Below, piece after piece: positions 50,938 through 60,350 of a stretch of 64,000 nucleotides of DNA. The stretch's first letter is position 1. Each line of letters opens with the position of its first letter. The stretch covers positions 1 to 64,000 of the forward strand of contig NZ_JAGIBH010000002.1 in assembly GCF_017744445.1 (NCBI RefSeq), written 5' to 3'. The notes beneath the pieces are model-generated. The model made no database searches. It was not told the origin of the DNA and was given only the letters and a program-made list of their open reading frames with translations. The stretch is from Caulobacter sp. GTDB taxonomy: Bacteria > Pseudomonadota > Alphaproteobacteria > Caulobacterales > Caulobacteraceae. The position numbers and the translations under genes were made by a program.

Positions 50938-51531
50938 ATGCGCTCAACATGGTCGATCCTCGCCGCCGGCGCCCTCCTGGCCCTGCCGGCCGCCGCGTCC
51001 GCTCAACAAGCCGATCTCTTCAGCCAGTTCCAGCAGGCCTGCGTGCAGGGCAACGCCCAGCCCGAGCGCGTGCGCACCGCCGCCAAGGGCTGGCGCACCG
51101 TCAAGACGCCGCAAGGTTTCGACCGCGCCAAGGCCTGGTCGCGCGACGGCTACACCCTGACCTCGGCCGTCCAGCGCATGGATCGCGGCGAGCGCCGCAC
51201 CTGCTCGATCTCGGGCCCGGCCGATCCGCGCGCCGAGGCCGCGGCCGTGGCCTGGGCGGGTGGTCGTTCGACCAGCAGCGGCCCGGTCGGCACCTATCTG
51301 CTGCTCGACGCGGCCAAGTCGCCGCGCCCGGCCACGCAGGATGACGCTCGCGATCCCAACAAGCTGGGCCGCGTCTCGGGCGTGGCGGTCTCGCGCGGCG
51401 ATGCGACGACGACCCTGGGCCTGAGCACCTTCGCCCCGCTCACCTTCGCCCGGGGCAGCCAGGAAGAGTTCCAGGTCAACGTCCCGCACCAGGTCATCAC
51501 CGCCTGGGACTTCATCCGTCCGGCCAGGTGA
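50938..51531 (+). CDS. Secreted hypothetical protein
   Basis: 197 residues. A signal peptide (MRSTWSILAAGALLALPAAA, cleavage after SAQ at about 23) leads into a soluble domain with two cysteines (QQACVQGNAQ and RRTCSISGPA) that could form a disulphide. FSQFQQACVQGNAQPERVRT recurs in uncharacterised Caulobacterales secreted proteins as far as can be told by eye. It is a single gene flanked by terminators. Function unknown. Confidence 0.75.
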   Translation: MRSTWSILAAGALLALPAAASAQQADLFSQFQQACVQGNAQPERVRTAAKGWRTVKTPQGFDRAKAWSRDGYTLTSAVQRMDRGERRTCSISGPADPRAEAAAVAWAGGRSTSSGPVGTYLLLDAAKSPRPATQDDARDPNKLGRVSGVAVSRGDATTTLGLSTFAPLTFARGSQEEFQVNVPHQVITAWDFIRPAR

Positions 51532-51564
51532 CCCGCGACGAGCGTTGAAGGCCACAAAAGAAAA

Positions 51565-51601
51565 GGGGCCGGTTCCTCGCGGAGCCGGCCCCAATCTTTT
51601 T
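51565..51601 (+). terminator. Bidirectional terminator
   Basis: GGGGCCGGTTCC-TCGC-GGAGCCGGCCCC (one mismatch) at 51565-51592, followed by AATCTTTTT and preceded by AAAAGAAAA. It can serve both the secreted protein gene and the convergent TonB-dependent receptor gene. Confidence 0.8.
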
Positions 51602-51668
51602 GTCCTCAGAGCCTTGGAGCATTTCTCCGATCCTGCGGACCGGGAAATGCTCCGGAGGCTAGAGCGTC

Positions 51669-54659
51669 TTAGTAGTCGAACTTCACGCCAACCTTGAACG
51701 TCCGGCCGATCAGGCCCGGATAGTGGAAGGACGTCAGGAAGTTCGGGGCCGAGGCGTAGGCGCCCGGCGCGATCGGAGCGCGCGAGTCAAACACGTTGCC
51801 GACGTGGGCGTACATCGTGAGTTGATCGTTGATCTTCGCCGAACCGTTCATGTCGACGTTGATGAAGCGCTTGATGTTGCAGAACTGCTGACCCAGGGCC
51901 GCGTTGCCCGTGGCGTACTGGTTGGCGGTGACGCAGTCGGTGCTGGTGCGCTGGTCAGCGGCCACCGACTTGATCTTGCCAACGTAGTAGGCCGTGGCCG
52001 ACAGGGTGTAGCGGCCGAACTCGACCGAGTTCTGCCAGTTACCACGCCAGTCCGGCGTACCGTTGCCCGAGGACAGCTGGTAAGGGCCCAGGGTGCCCGC
52101 GTACTTCTGCACGCCGCCCGAGGTGTGCAGGTCGTACTTCAGGACGTGGGTCACTTCCACGCGGCTGGTCAGCTTGGCGTCGCCAAGGTTGAACTTGCCG
52201 GTGGCCGCGAAGTCGACGCCCGCGGTGGTCGAGAAGTCGGCGTTCACGAACGGCGCGTTGATGATCAGCACGCGCGGCATCGCCGTCGGGAACAGCGGGT
52301 CGATCGCGTCGATCAGGTTGCACGAATAGCCCGGACCCACGGCCGCGACGGCGGCGCAGCCTTCGGCGGCGGTCGTCTTGGTGTAGTAGGCGTTGCGGGC
52401 GTTAGCCAGCAGCGGGCCGGCCACGATCAGGTCCGACTTCTTGACGTTGTAGTAGTCGACCGTGGCGCTGAACCAGCGGGTCGGCTCGAAGATGCCGCCG
52501 AAGGTGTAGCTGCGCGACTTTTCCGGCTTCAGGTCCGGGTTGCCGACATAGCCGCCGCCCAGCGAGTAGGACTGAGCGTACGGGTTGGTGTTGCCGGCCG
52601 AGGTCAGGCCGCCGTGGGCGATCTGGAAGGCGGCCGGGGTCGTGAAGGTCGAGAAGCCGGCGTACTGCGACCGGGCGCCGGATTCGGCGAAGGTCGGAGC
52701 GCGGAAGCCCTTCGAGTAGGTGCCGCGCAGGGCCAGCTGACGGAACGGCGTGAACTTCGCGCCGAACTTCGGCGAGAAGTGGTGGAAGCCTTCCGAGTAG
52801 TCGTCGTAACGGCCCGAGATGTTCAGCTCGAGCTTGTCGTGCACCGGCGCCAGGACTTCGAAGTAACCGGCCGCGACCGTGTGCTCGCCGAAGGCCGACG
52901 AGGTGGTCAGGGTGTAGGTGTCCAGGCGGGCGTTCTGGTTGTTGTTGACCAGGGTTTCCTTACGCAGCTGAGCGCCGACGGCCAGCTGCATGTCGCCGCC
53001 CGGCAGGCTCCACAGCGCCTTGGTCACCGACGCGTCCAGCGACATGACCGTCGAGTGCGACGGCGTGTTGATGTCCGGCGAGATGAAGCTGCGCTGAGCG
53101 GCCGTGTTCGACTTCGGATTGACGAAGTTGTACGCGCCCGTGTTGATCGCCTTCATCATGTTGGCGATGTTGATGAAGCCGTACTGGATGATCTTCAGGT
53201 TGTCGCGCGCGGCGACGCCTTCGACACGCCAGTCCCAACCGTCGCCGAACGTGCCCTTCAGGCCCGCCGTGGCGCGGATGACGTCGTTGCTGCGGTCGCT
53301 GCCGGCGGGGATGTCGCCGAACAGGTAGTAGATGCGAGCCGCGCCGTTGGTCGGGTCGGCCGCGTAGGCGGCGGCGTACGGGTTGTTCGGGTTCAGGGCG
53401 CGGTCGACGGCGGTCGAGCAGTTGACGCCCGACGAGCAGATCCACACCGGCAGGACGACGCCCGGGTTCAGCGACGAGACCGCCGGCGCGCCGCCGAAGG
53501 GCTGGGTCGCACGCAGAGCGCGCGGGGCGTTCTTGATGCTGACCATGTCATGCGAGAAGCTGCCGGTCAGGTAGCCCTCGATGTTGTCGTTGAAGCGCAT
53601 GCTCAGACGCGCGTTGAACGCATAGCGCTCCTGCAGCGGCTGGATCTGGTTGTACAGATCGACCAGGTCGTACTTACAGCCGGTGCCGCGGGCGCCGCCC
53701 GTGGTCACGGTGTAGGTGCCGGCGGCGCAGTTGCCCAGGCCCAGCGAGGTGTATTCGCTGTAGGCGGTCGAGCCCGTGCCGATGGTGAACGGCGCCAGGC
53801 CGCCCGTCAGCGGGTTGTTCAGGTCGCCCTGGGTGGTGCGCACGACGACGGCCGTCGGGGTGGCCGTGGTCAGGGTGCTGTCGGCGGTGTTCTGGTCCAG
53901 ACCGCCGATGCGGCTCAGGTCCTGGGTGTTGTACGGGAAGCCGCGGCTGTGGTTGGTGACCCGGCCGTCCTTCTGGTACTCGCCGTTGACGTAGAAGTTC
54001 CAGCCGGTCTTCTCGTAGTCGCCGTAGCCCAGGGTCAGGTCGAACTGCTTGTGCTCGGCGTCGCCACGATCGCTTTCGCCGATTTCGGCGCTGCCGGCCA
54101 CGCCGGTGAAGGTCTTCTTCAGGATCAGGTTCACAACGCCGCCGATGGCGTCGGCGCCGTACGACGACGAAGCGCCGTCCTTCAGGACTTCAATGCGGTC
54201 GATCAGGCTGAACGGGATCGAGTTCAGGTCGACATAGGCGTTGTGGCCGTCGTCATTGATCGGGAAGTTGGCCGAACGCAGGCCGTCGACCAGAACCAGG
54301 GTCGACGAAACGCCCAGGCCGCGCAGCGACACGGCCGAACCGCCGGCCGAGAAGCCGCTCTGGAAGCCGGTGCCGATCGAGCCGGCGCCGTCGGCCGAGA
54401 CCGAACGGATGGCGTCGGTGGCCGTGGTGATGCCGGCGCGTTCCAGCGTCTCTTGGGTCATCACGGTGACCGGCGACGGGGTTTCCGTGTCGGTGCGGCG
54501 GAAGAGCGAGCCGGTGACGACGATCTCTTCGACTTCGGTTTGTTGCTCGGCGGCCGGAGCCGGAGCGGTCTGGGCGGCGGCTTGGCCAGCGGCCAGCACG
54601 GCCATGCCGCAGATCATGGAGGAGGCCAGCAGGCGCTCCCGGATGGACTTCGTAATCAA
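51669..54659 (-). CDS. Large TonB-dependent receptor (SusC/OmpW-like class)
   Basis: 996 residues from TTG 54659, supported by GGGGAG 7 nt upstream; the frame itself runs back to 54773 but lacks a signal there. MITKSIRERLLASSMICGMA starts an atypical but usable signal peptide ending at AAAQT. TVEVEEIVVTGSLFRRTDTE is a TonB-box/plug start, DRIEVLKDGASSSYGADAIG is typical of carbohydrate- or peptide-type receptors, and the barrel ends IGRTFKVGVKFDY with the terminal aromatic. The substrate is unknown. A roughly 570-bp intergenic region follows at its 5' side. Confidence 0.95.
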   Translation of the reverse strand: MITKSIRERLLASSMICGMAVLAAGQAAAQTAPAPAAEQQTEVEEIVVTGSLFRRTDTETPSPVTVMTQETLERAGITTATDAIRSVSADGAGSIGTGFQSGFSAGGSAVSLRGLGVSSTLVLVDGLRSANFPINDDGHNAYVDLNSIPFSLIDRIEVLKDGASSSYGADAIGGVVNLILKKTFTGVAGSAEIGESDRGDAEHKQFDLTLGYGDYEKTGWNFYVNGEYQKDGRVTNHSRGFPYNTQDLSRIGGLDQNTADSTLTTATPTAVVVRTTQGDLNNPLTGGLAPFTIGTGSTAYSEYTSLGLGNCAAGTYTVTTGGARGTGCKYDLVDLYNQIQPLQERYAFNARLSMRFNDNIEGYLTGSFSHDMVSIKNAPRALRATQPFGGAPAVSSLNPGVVLPVWICSSGVNCSTAVDRALNPNNPYAAAYAADPTNGAARIYYLFGDIPAGSDRSNDVIRATAGLKGTFGDGWDWRVEGVAARDNLKIIQYGFINIANMMKAINTGAYNFVNPKSNTAAQRSFISPDINTPSHSTVMSLDASVTKALWSLPGGDMQLAVGAQLRKETLVNNNQNARLDTYTLTTSSAFGEHTVAAGYFEVLAPVHDKLELNISGRYDDYSEGFHHFSPKFGAKFTPFRQLALRGTYSKGFRAPTFAESGARSQYAGFSTFTTPAAFQIAHGGLTSAGNTNPYAQSYSLGGGYVGNPDLKPEKSRSYTFGGIFEPTRWFSATVDYYNVKKSDLIVAGPLLANARNAYYTKTTAAEGCAAVAAVGPGYSCNLIDAIDPLFPTAMPRVLIINAPFVNADFSTTAGVDFAATGKFNLGDAKLTSRVEVTHVLKYDLHTSGGVQKYAGTLGPYQLSSGNGTPDWRGNWQNSVEFGRYTLSATAYYVGKIKSVAADQRTSTDCVTANQYATGNAALGQQFCNIKRFINVDMNGSAKINDQLTMYAHVGNVFDSRAPIAPGAYASAPNFLTSFHYPGLIGRTFKVGVKFDY

Positions 54660-55229
54660 GGTTAAACTCCCCAGCGTCTTAGCGCGCGCATGCAAACTTG
54701 CGCGTTCCGGACCCCTCGTTGAATCCGGCTGGCGGGGAGCTACGGACCTAAACGATCCCAGGTCAACGAACATTGCACCTTTGAAATGAGGCGCAAAATT
54801 GCTGTCTCATTAAAGTCACATCGTTACAAGTGTGTAATTCAAATACTCAAAAGTTGCACGAAAATAAATACAAAGACAAAAATGCTACTTCAGGTTCGCA
54901 TAACGCCGATCGATGGGCGCTTCTCGACGCATGAATTAGTTACGGACTATTTGTACAGCAAATACTGTACATTCAATGTCACGGAATTAACGCCTGTGCT
55001 CTCCGCGTAGCAGCGTCTGTGGCGGAATTTTTCTTCCGCATTACGGATGTGTAAGGATAAAAACCAGCGAAGAGAACGCTGTTCTTGGCAAGCAATATCT
55101 GCCGCGACGCCTCGTCGCACCCAATCCATTGCACCGATCACCGGGCCGCGCGCCTCAGAAAATGGCGCCCCTGCTTTCAGATTCTCCAGGGTTTGCATTC
55201 CGACGCGCAGGCGCTATATGTGACGGGAA
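54660..55229. other. Long AT-rich intergenic region
   Basis: 570 bp between the divergent TonB receptor and nadA. From 54780 to 54980 the sequence is far richer in A/T than the rest of the window. It should carry the receptor's promoter. A word AGAGAACGCTGTTCTTGGCA at 55071-55090 recurs almost unchanged at 59450. No gene was found here. Confidence 0.55.
54667..54672 (-). promoter_or_regulatory. Ribosome binding site for the TTG-started TonB receptor
   Basis: On the minus strand GGGGAG is followed after 7 nt by TTG at 54659. This decides the start, since the first upstream ATG in frame is 114 nt away and the additional residues lack signal-peptide character. Confidence 0.6.
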
Positions 55230-55254
55230 GGTTATGCTCATTTTCAGCATAACC
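55230..55254. promoter_or_regulatory. nad operator 1
   Basis: GGTTATGCT-N7-AGCATAACC, a perfect 9-bp inverted repeat. Its core reads ATGCTCA-TTT-TCAGCAT, one mismatch from the symmetric ATGCTCA-N3-TGAGCAT. It lies 90 bp before nadA. A NadQ-type repressor is a reasonable guess because NAD-biosynthesis operons of alphaproteobacteria are known to be controlled this way. Confidence 0.6.
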
Positions 55255-55313
55255 TGGACGCCGAGCCCCGCGGAACGCCCCGTACAGCTCCGGCGTTTTT
55301 TGAGGCCCTGGAA

Positions 55314-55330
55314 ATGCTCACTTTGAGCAT
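55314..55330. promoter_or_regulatory. nad operator 2
   Basis: ATGCTCA-CTT-TGAGCAT, a perfect 7-3-7 inverted repeat, 80 bp after the equivalent base of operator 1 and only a few bases before the nadA ribosome binding site. Binding here could block transcription or translation initiation. Confidence 0.65.
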
Positions 55331-55343
55331 AACGGAGTATCAG

Positions 55344-56447
55344 ATGGCCGACGGGTTTGCTGCGACCCCAGAACCCTTCAAGGGGGAGTTCACCGCTGAG
55401 ATCGAGGCGGAGACCGCCGGCGTCTGGGACAAGGTCAAGCACCACGTCACCCCGATGGAGTGGCGCGCGCAGGCTCCGCTGATCGCCGAGATCAACCGGC
55501 TGAAGCGCGAGAAGAACGCCGCCATCCTGGCCCACAACTACATGACGCCGGACATCTTCCATGGCGTGGGCGACTTCGTGGGCGACAGCTTGGCCCTGGC
55601 GAAAGAGGCCGCCAAGAGCGATGCGGCGATCATCGTCCAGGCCGGCGTGCACTTCATGGCCGAGACCAGCAAGGTCCTGAGCCCTGAGAAGAAGATCCTG
55701 ATCCCCGACCTCAAGGCAGGCTGCAGCCTGGCCAGCTCGATCACCGGCGCCGACGTGCGACTGATCAAGCAGCGCTATCCGGGCGTGCCGGTCGTCACCT
55801 ACGTCAACACCACGGCCGACGTGAAGGCCGAGACCGACATCTGCTGCACCAGCGCCAACGCCGTGCAGGTGGTCGAGTGGGCCGCCAAGGAATGGGGCGT
55901 CGACAAGGTCATCCTGATCCCCGACGAATTCCTGGCCCGCAACGTCGCCCGCCAGACCGATGTGAAGATCATCGCCTGGGCCGGTCACTGCGAGGTGCAC
56001 AAGCGCTTCACCGCCAGCGACATCGCCGACATGCGCGCGGCCTGGCCGGGCGCGGAAGTCCTGGCCCACCCCGAGTGCCCGGCCGAGATCCTGGAAGCCG
56101 CCGACTTCGCCGGCTCGACCGCCGCGATGAACGACTATGTGGCGGCCAAGAAGCCGGCCCAGGTGGTGCTGATCACCGAGTGCTCGATGGCCAGCAACGT
56201 CCAGGCCGAAAGCCCGGCGACCCAGTTCATCGGCCCCTGCAACATGTGCCCGCACATGAAGCGCATCACCCTGCAGAACATCTACGACGCCCTGGTCCAC
56301 GAGCAGTACGAGGTCACGGTCGACGCCGACGTCCTCGACCGCGCGCGACTGGCGGTCCAGCGAATGATCGACCTGCCGCCGCCGGCCGTGCCGGCTCGCT
56401 ACGACCTGGTGAAGGCGCGGCATCACGTGGATGTCGAGCTGATCTAA
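55344..56447 (+). CDS. nadA: Quinolinate synthase
   Basis: 367 residues from ATG 55344, with GGAG 6 nt upstream; an earlier ATG at 55314 lies inside operator 2 and is not a likely start. The [4Fe-4S] cysteines are in [21 protein letters not shown] and [10 protein letters not shown]. It condenses iminoaspartate and dihydroxyacetone phosphate to quinolinate. First gene of a nadABC operon, with nadB 40 nt downstream. Two palindromes upstream suggest repression by NAD status. Confidence 0.97.
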   Translation: MADGFAATPEPFKGEFTAEIEAETAGVWDKVKHHVTPMEWRAQAPLIAEINRLKREKNAAILAHNYMTPDIFHGVGDFVGDSLALAKEAAKSDAAIIVQAGVHFMAETSKVLSPEKKILIPDLKAGCSLASSITGADVRLIKQRYPGVPVVTYVNTTADVKAETDICCTSANAVQVVEWAAKEWGVDKVILIPDEFLARNVARQTDVKIIAWAGHCEVHKRFTASDIADMRAAWPGAEVLAHPECPAEILEAADFAGSTAAMNDYVAAKKPAQVVLITECSMASNVQAESPATQFIGPCNMCPHMKRITLQNIYDALVHEQYEVTVDADVLDRARLAVQRMIDLPPPAVPARYDLVKARHHVDVELI

Positions 56448-56487
56448 AGCCGCCTTTTTCTCCCCTCTCCCCTGGGAGTCGTTTTCA

Positions 56488-58002
56488 GTGACCGAACGCG
56501 TGAACTTCGACGGCCCCGTGATCCTCGGCGCCGGCCTGGCTGGCCTCACCGCTGCCCTGGCGGCCGGCAAGGCGCTGGTGCTGTCGCCCACCCCGCTGGC
56601 CACCGGCTGCTCCAGCGCCTGGGCGCAGGGCGGCATGGCGGCCGCCTTGGCCGCCGACGACACGCCCGCGCTGCACGCGGCCGACACCATCGCGGCCGGC
56701 GCTGGCCTGTGCGATCCCAACGCCGTCGCGCTGCTAACCACCGAAGGCCCGCAGGCCGTGCGTGACCTCGCCGCCCTGGGCGCGCCGTTCGACCGGAAGG
56801 CGGGTGGCGACTTCGTGCTGAGCCTCGAGGCCGCTCACGCCAAGGCCCGGGTCGCCCGGGTCGGCGGCGACGGGGCCGGGGCGGCGATCATGGCCGCCGT
56901 CGTGGCCGCCGTCCGCGCGACGCCGACCATCGAAGTCCGCGAGACCGCCCGCGCCCGCCGCCTGCTGCAGGACAAGACCGGCCGGGTGGTCGGGGTCCTC
57001 GCCGAGATCGACGGCGCGCTGGTCGAGATCCGCAGCCACAGCGTGATCCTGGCCACCGGTGGCGTCGGCGGCCTCTACGCCGTCACCACCACCCCCGCCC
57101 AGGTGCGCGGCGAGGGCCTGGGCCTGACGGCTCTGGCCGGCGCAACCATCGCCGATCCCGAGTTCGTGCAGTTCCACCCCACGGCCATCGACATCGGCCG
57201 CGATCCGGCGCCACTGGCCACCGAGGCCCTGCGCGGCGAAGGCTCGATCCTGCGCAATACCGATGGCAAGGCCTTCATGGCCGACTACCACCCGGCCAAG
57301 GAACTGGCCCCGCGCGACGTCGTCGCCCGCGCCATCCACGCCGAGCGCGCGGCCGGTCGCGGCGCCTTCCTCGACGCCACGACGGCGCTCGGCGCCCACT
57401 TCCCGCACGAGTTCCCGGCCGTGTTCGAGGCCTGCCAAAGCGCCGGCATCGATCCGCGCCGCGAGATGATCCCGGTCGTTCCGGCCGTGCACTATCACAT
57501 GGGCGGCGTCGCCACCGACCTGGACGGCCGCGCCAGCCTGCCGGGCCTGTACGCGGCCGGCGAGTGCGCCTCGACCGGCGTGCAGGGCGCCAACCGCCTG
57601 GCCTCCAACAGCCTGCTGGAAGCGGCCGTGTTCGGCGCGCGCGCCGGCCATGCGGCAGCGGCCGAAGGCGTGCAAGGCGGCGAGCCGGTCAGTCTGGAGC
57701 CCCTACCCGACCTGCCCGTCGCCACGCTGCAGGTGCTGCGCAAGGCCATGAGCCGCGACGCCGGCGTCATCCGCGACGAGGCCGGCCTGACCCGCCTGCT
57801 GGCCCAGATCGACGCACTGGAGCCGGCCTACGGCCCCTGCCCGCCGCTGGTCGCCGCCCGCCTGATCATCGACGCCGCCCTGGCCCGCCGGGAAAGCCGT
57901 GGCGGCCACTATCGCAGCGACTTCCCCGCGACGGCGCAGCCCGTGCGCACCTTCGTGACCCTTACGAGCGCGGACGCCGCCGTCCGCTACGCCGCCGAAT
58001 GA
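56488..58002 (+). CDS. nadB: L-aspartate oxidase
   Basis: 504 residues from GTG 56488. FAD-binding ILGAGLAGLTAALAAG (about 12-27), WAQGGMAAALAADDTPALHA and the fumarate-reductase/succinate-dehydrogenase-like HYHMGGVATDLDGRASLPGL and GECASTGVQGANRLASNSLL are diagnostic. It makes iminoaspartate for NadA. It overlaps nadC by ATGA. The Cys-rich [4Fe-4S] component belongs to nadA; no additional cofactor site is seen. Confidence 0.97.
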   Translation: MTERVNFDGPVILGAGLAGLTAALAAGKALVLSPTPLATGCSSAWAQGGMAAALAADDTPALHAADTIAAGAGLCDPNAVALLTTEGPQAVRDLAALGAPFDRKAGGDFVLSLEAAHAKARVARVGGDGAGAAIMAAVVAAVRATPTIEVRETARARRLLQDKTGRVVGVLAEIDGALVEIRSHSVILATGGVGGLYAVTTTPAQVRGEGLGLTALAGATIADPEFVQFHPTAIDIGRDPAPLATEALRGEGSILRNTDGKAFMADYHPAKELAPRDVVARAIHAERAAGRGAFLDATTALGAHFPHEFPAVFEACQSAGIDPRREMIPVVPAVHYHMGGVATDLDGRASLPGLYAAGECASTGVQGANRLASNSLLEAAVFGARAGHAAAAEGVQGGEPVSLEPLPDLPVATLQVLRKAMSRDAGVIRDEAGLTRLLAQIDALEPAYGPCPPLVAARLIIDAALARRESRGGHYRSDFPATAQPVRTFVTLTSADAAVRYAAE

Positions 58003-58850
58003 GCATCCAGCCTTTGGACGATATTCTCGTCCGCCCCATCGTTGATCTCGCGCTCGCCGAGGACCTGGGCCGCGCCGGCGACATCACCGGCCAGGCCTGC
58101 ATCGACCCGGACGCCCGTCTGTCGGTGGTCTGGGCCAGCCGGCAGGATGGGAGGGTCTCGGGCCTTTCCTGCGCGCGCCTGTCCCTGGCCGCCCTGGACC
58201 CGACGGCGAGCTTCGAGGTGGTGACGCCGGACGGCTCGGACGTCCTGCCCGGCACGGTCCTGGCCCGCGCCGAGGGCAACGCCCGCGCCGTCCTGATCGC
58301 CGAGCGCACCGGCCTGAACCTCTTGGGTCGCCTGTCGGGCATCGCCACCCTGACGCGGGCCTATGTGCGCCTGGTCGAGGGCACGAACGCGACCATCGTC
58401 GACACCCGCAAGACCACGCCGGGCCTGCGCGCGCTGGAGAAGTACGCCGTCCGCTGCGGCGGCGGGGTCAATCACCGCTTCGGCCTGGATGACGCCATCC
58501 TGATCAAGGACAACCACGTCGTCGCCTGCGGCGGCGTCGGCGAAGCCGTCCGCCGGGCCCGCGCCCATGCCGGCCACCTGGTGAAGGTGGAGGTCGAGGT
58601 CGACGGCCTGGACCAGCTGGACGAGGCCCTGAAGCACGGGCCGGACGTGGTGATGCTGGACAACTTCAGCCTCGACGACCTGCGGACGGCGGTGAGCCTG
58701 GCCAAGGGCCGGGCGGTGCTGGAGGCGTCGGGCGGGGTGAACCTGACCACGGTGCGGGCGATCGCCGAGACGGGGGTGGATGTCATCAGCGTCGGGGCGC
58801 TGACGCACTCGGCGGCGGTGCTGGATATCGGGCTGGACGCCGCCGACTAA
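57999..58850 (+). CDS. nadC: Nicotinate-nucleotide pyrophosphorylase (carboxylating)
   Basis: 283 residues. TRKTTPGLRALEKYAVRCGG with GVNHRFGLDDAILIKDNHVV contains the substrate-binding Arg/Lys/His residues of quinolinate phosphoribosyltransferase; the C-terminal half holds VEVEVDGLDQLDEAL, LDNFSL and LEASGGVNLTTVRAIAETGV. It converts quinolinate and PRPP to nicotinate mononucleotide, the last step of the operon. Followed by a family C repeat. Confidence 0.97.
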   Translation: MSIQPLDDILVRPIVDLALAEDLGRAGDITGQACIDPDARLSVVWASRQDGRVSGLSCARLSLAALDPTASFEVVTPDGSDVLPGTVLARAEGNARAVLIAERTGLNLLGRLSGIATLTRAYVRLVEGTNATIVDTRKTTPGLRALEKYAVRCGGGVNHRFGLDDAILIKDNHVVACGGVGEAVRRARAHAGHLVKVEVEVDGLDQLDEALKHGPDVVMLDNFSLDDLRTAVSLAKGRAVLEASGGVNLTTVRAIAETGVDVISVGALTHSAAVLDIGLDAAD

Positions 58851-58867
58851 GTTCTGGTCCAAATTCT

Positions 58868-58970
58868 CTCGTCATCCCGGCCGCAGCGAAGCGGAGAGCC
58901 GGGACCCAGGGGCCACGGCATTGCGGCTGCCCCTGGGTCCCGGGTCGGCTACGCCGCCCGGGATGACGAG
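58868..58970. repeat. 103-bp palindromic element, family C, copy 2 (inverted)
   Basis: The reverse complement of 44302-44404 with a single base change in the centre (GCAATGC in place of GCAGTGC in the aligned orientation). Despite the inversion, the left flank TCCAAATTCT is the same as for copy 1. Lies between the convergent nadC and MAPEG genes. Confidence 0.92.
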
Positions 58971-58981
58971 GATATTTGCTT

Positions 58982-59398
58982 CTAGAAAACCTTCATCAAC
59001 TCCCGCACCACCATCGCCGCCAGCACGCCCGTGGACACCACGAACAACAAGAACCGCACCGCCACCAGGTTCACGCTGATCTGCAGCAGGCTGTGCAGCA
59101 CCCGCACGCCGACATAGACCCAGGCGAAATGCACGGCCATGCCGTCGGCATGCCCCGCGACCTGGATGGCCAGGGCGGCGGCGTAGAAGATGGTCGGCTG
59201 CTCCATCAGGTGATTGTAGTTGTCGGCCGCCTGCCGGGCTCCGTCCGGCAGCACGTCCAGCGAGCCGGGAAACCGCGCGTCCTGCGGCTTGATCCCGGCC
59301 TTGTGCATCGCCGGGATCCGCTGGACGTACATCCACAGCCAGATCAGCAGCGACCAGCCCACCAGCGCCATGACCGGCGCGATCATCGAAGTTTGCAT
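58982..59398 (-). CDS. MAPEG-family membrane protein
   Basis: 138 residues with four hydrophobic helices. NHLMEQPTIFYAAALAIQVA is the Glu-Gln-Pro-Thr-x-Phe motif of MAPEG proteins, and HFAWVYVGVRVLHSLLQIS follows with the usual Arg. Bacterial members are microsomal-GST-like and probably take part in detoxification or lipid metabolism. It is convergent with nadC. Confidence 0.9.
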   Translation of the reverse strand: MQTSMIAPVMALVGWSLLIWLWMYVQRIPAMHKAGIKPQDARFPGSLDVLPDGARQAADNYNHLMEQPTIFYAAALAIQVAGHADGMAVHFAWVYVGVRVLHSLLQISVNLVAVRFLLFVVSTGVLAAMVVRELMKVF

Positions 59399-59491
59399 CT
59401 TCGCGTCCCCTCCCCAGGGATTTCTCGTTATGACCCCGGAGAGAAGACCAGAGAACGCCGTTCTGGCAAATAGTGACGTTTGGGGAAGGGC

Positions 59492-60343
59492 CTAGTTCCC
59501 CCGGTCGCGGAACGGGTCGGCCGGATAGACGCCCAGGATCTCGAAGCGCTCGGAGAAGAACTTCAGCTCGTCCAGCGCCAGGGCCAGGGAACGATCCTCG
59601 GGCCGGCCGTCGACCTCGGCGTAGAAGAAGGTCGCCGTGAAGGCGCCGCCTTCCATGTAGCTTTCCAGCTTGGTCATGTTGACGCCGTTGGTCGCGAAAC
59701 CGCCCAGGGCCTTGTACAGCGCCGCCGGCAGGTTGCGGACGCGGAACACGAAGCTGGTCACGCAGCGGTGGGTGAAGTCGGGGGCCGGCGGGGTCTTGTC
59801 AGCCGTCATCACCAGGAAGCGGGTGGTGTTGTGGCGCTCGTCCTCGATGTCGCGCGCCAGGATGTCCAGGCCGTAGATCTCGGCGGCTAGGGCCGGGGCC
59901 ACGGCGCCGTGGGTCGGGTTGGGCTTCAGGGCCAGGGCCTTGGCCGCGCCGGCGGTGTCGCCGGCGGCCTCGGTCTCGACGCCCAGGCGCTTCAAGCTAT
60001 TGCGGCACTGGCTGAGCGCGATCGGCATCGAGCTGACCACCTTCACGTCCTCCAGCTTGACGCCCTTGTTGGCCATCAGCTGGAAGCGGATCGGCTTGAA
60101 GCGCTCGCCGATGATCTTCAGGCCCGAGGCCGGCAGCAGGTGGTGCACGTCGGCGACCCGGCCGGCGATCGAGTTCTCGATCGGGATCATGCCCAGCTGG
60201 GCCGCGCCCGTCTTGATGGCCTCGAAGGCCTCCTCGAAGGTCTTGCAGGGATAGGCCTCGTACTCGGGAAAGTACGTGCGGCAGGCCTCGTGGCTGTTGG
60301 CGCCGGGCTCGCCCTGGAAGGCGATCTTCTTGAGGATGCTCAT
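59492..60343 (-). CDS. pheA: Prephenate dehydratase
   Basis: 283 residues. KIAFQGEPGANSHEACRTYF, IPIENSIAGRVADVHHLLPA and the conserved NTTRFLVMTADKTPPA form the catalytic domain, and the C-terminal ACT domain (TSFVFRVRNLPAALYKALGG, ESYMEGGAFTATFFYAEVDG) gives feedback control by phenylalanine. It converts prephenate to phenylpyruvate. It is 7 nt downstream of kdsB, so both are one transcript. The fusion with chorismate mutase seen in enterobacteria is absent. Confidence 0.96.
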   Translation of the reverse strand: MSILKKIAFQGEPGANSHEACRTYFPEYEAYPCKTFEEAFEAIKTGAAQLGMIPIENSIAGRVADVHHLLPASGLKIIGERFKPIRFQLMANKGVKLEDVKVVSSMPIALSQCRNSLKRLGVETEAAGDTAGAAKALALKPNPTHGAVAPALAAEIYGLDILARDIEDERHNTTRFLVMTADKTPPAPDFTHRCVTSFVFRVRNLPAALYKALGGFATNGVNMTKLESYMEGGAFTATFFYAEVDGRPEDRSLALALDELKFFSERFEILGVYPADPFRDRGN

Positions 60344-60350
60344 TGGGCTC

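Noticed and set aside
51723..54665. 980-residue open frame antisense to the second TonB-dependent receptor
   Set aside because: Arg/Val/Gly-rich shadow frame with no domain and no ribosome binding site; the opposite strand encodes an intact receptor.
55071..55091. LexA (SOS) box
   Set aside because: The alphaproteobacterial LexA site is a direct repeat GTTC-N7-GTTC; this is GAAC-N3-GTTC in inverted form.
55314..55343. nadA start at ATG 55314
   Set aside because: It would begin inside the palindromic operator and lacks a ribosome binding site; ATG 55344 has GGAG 6 nt upstream.
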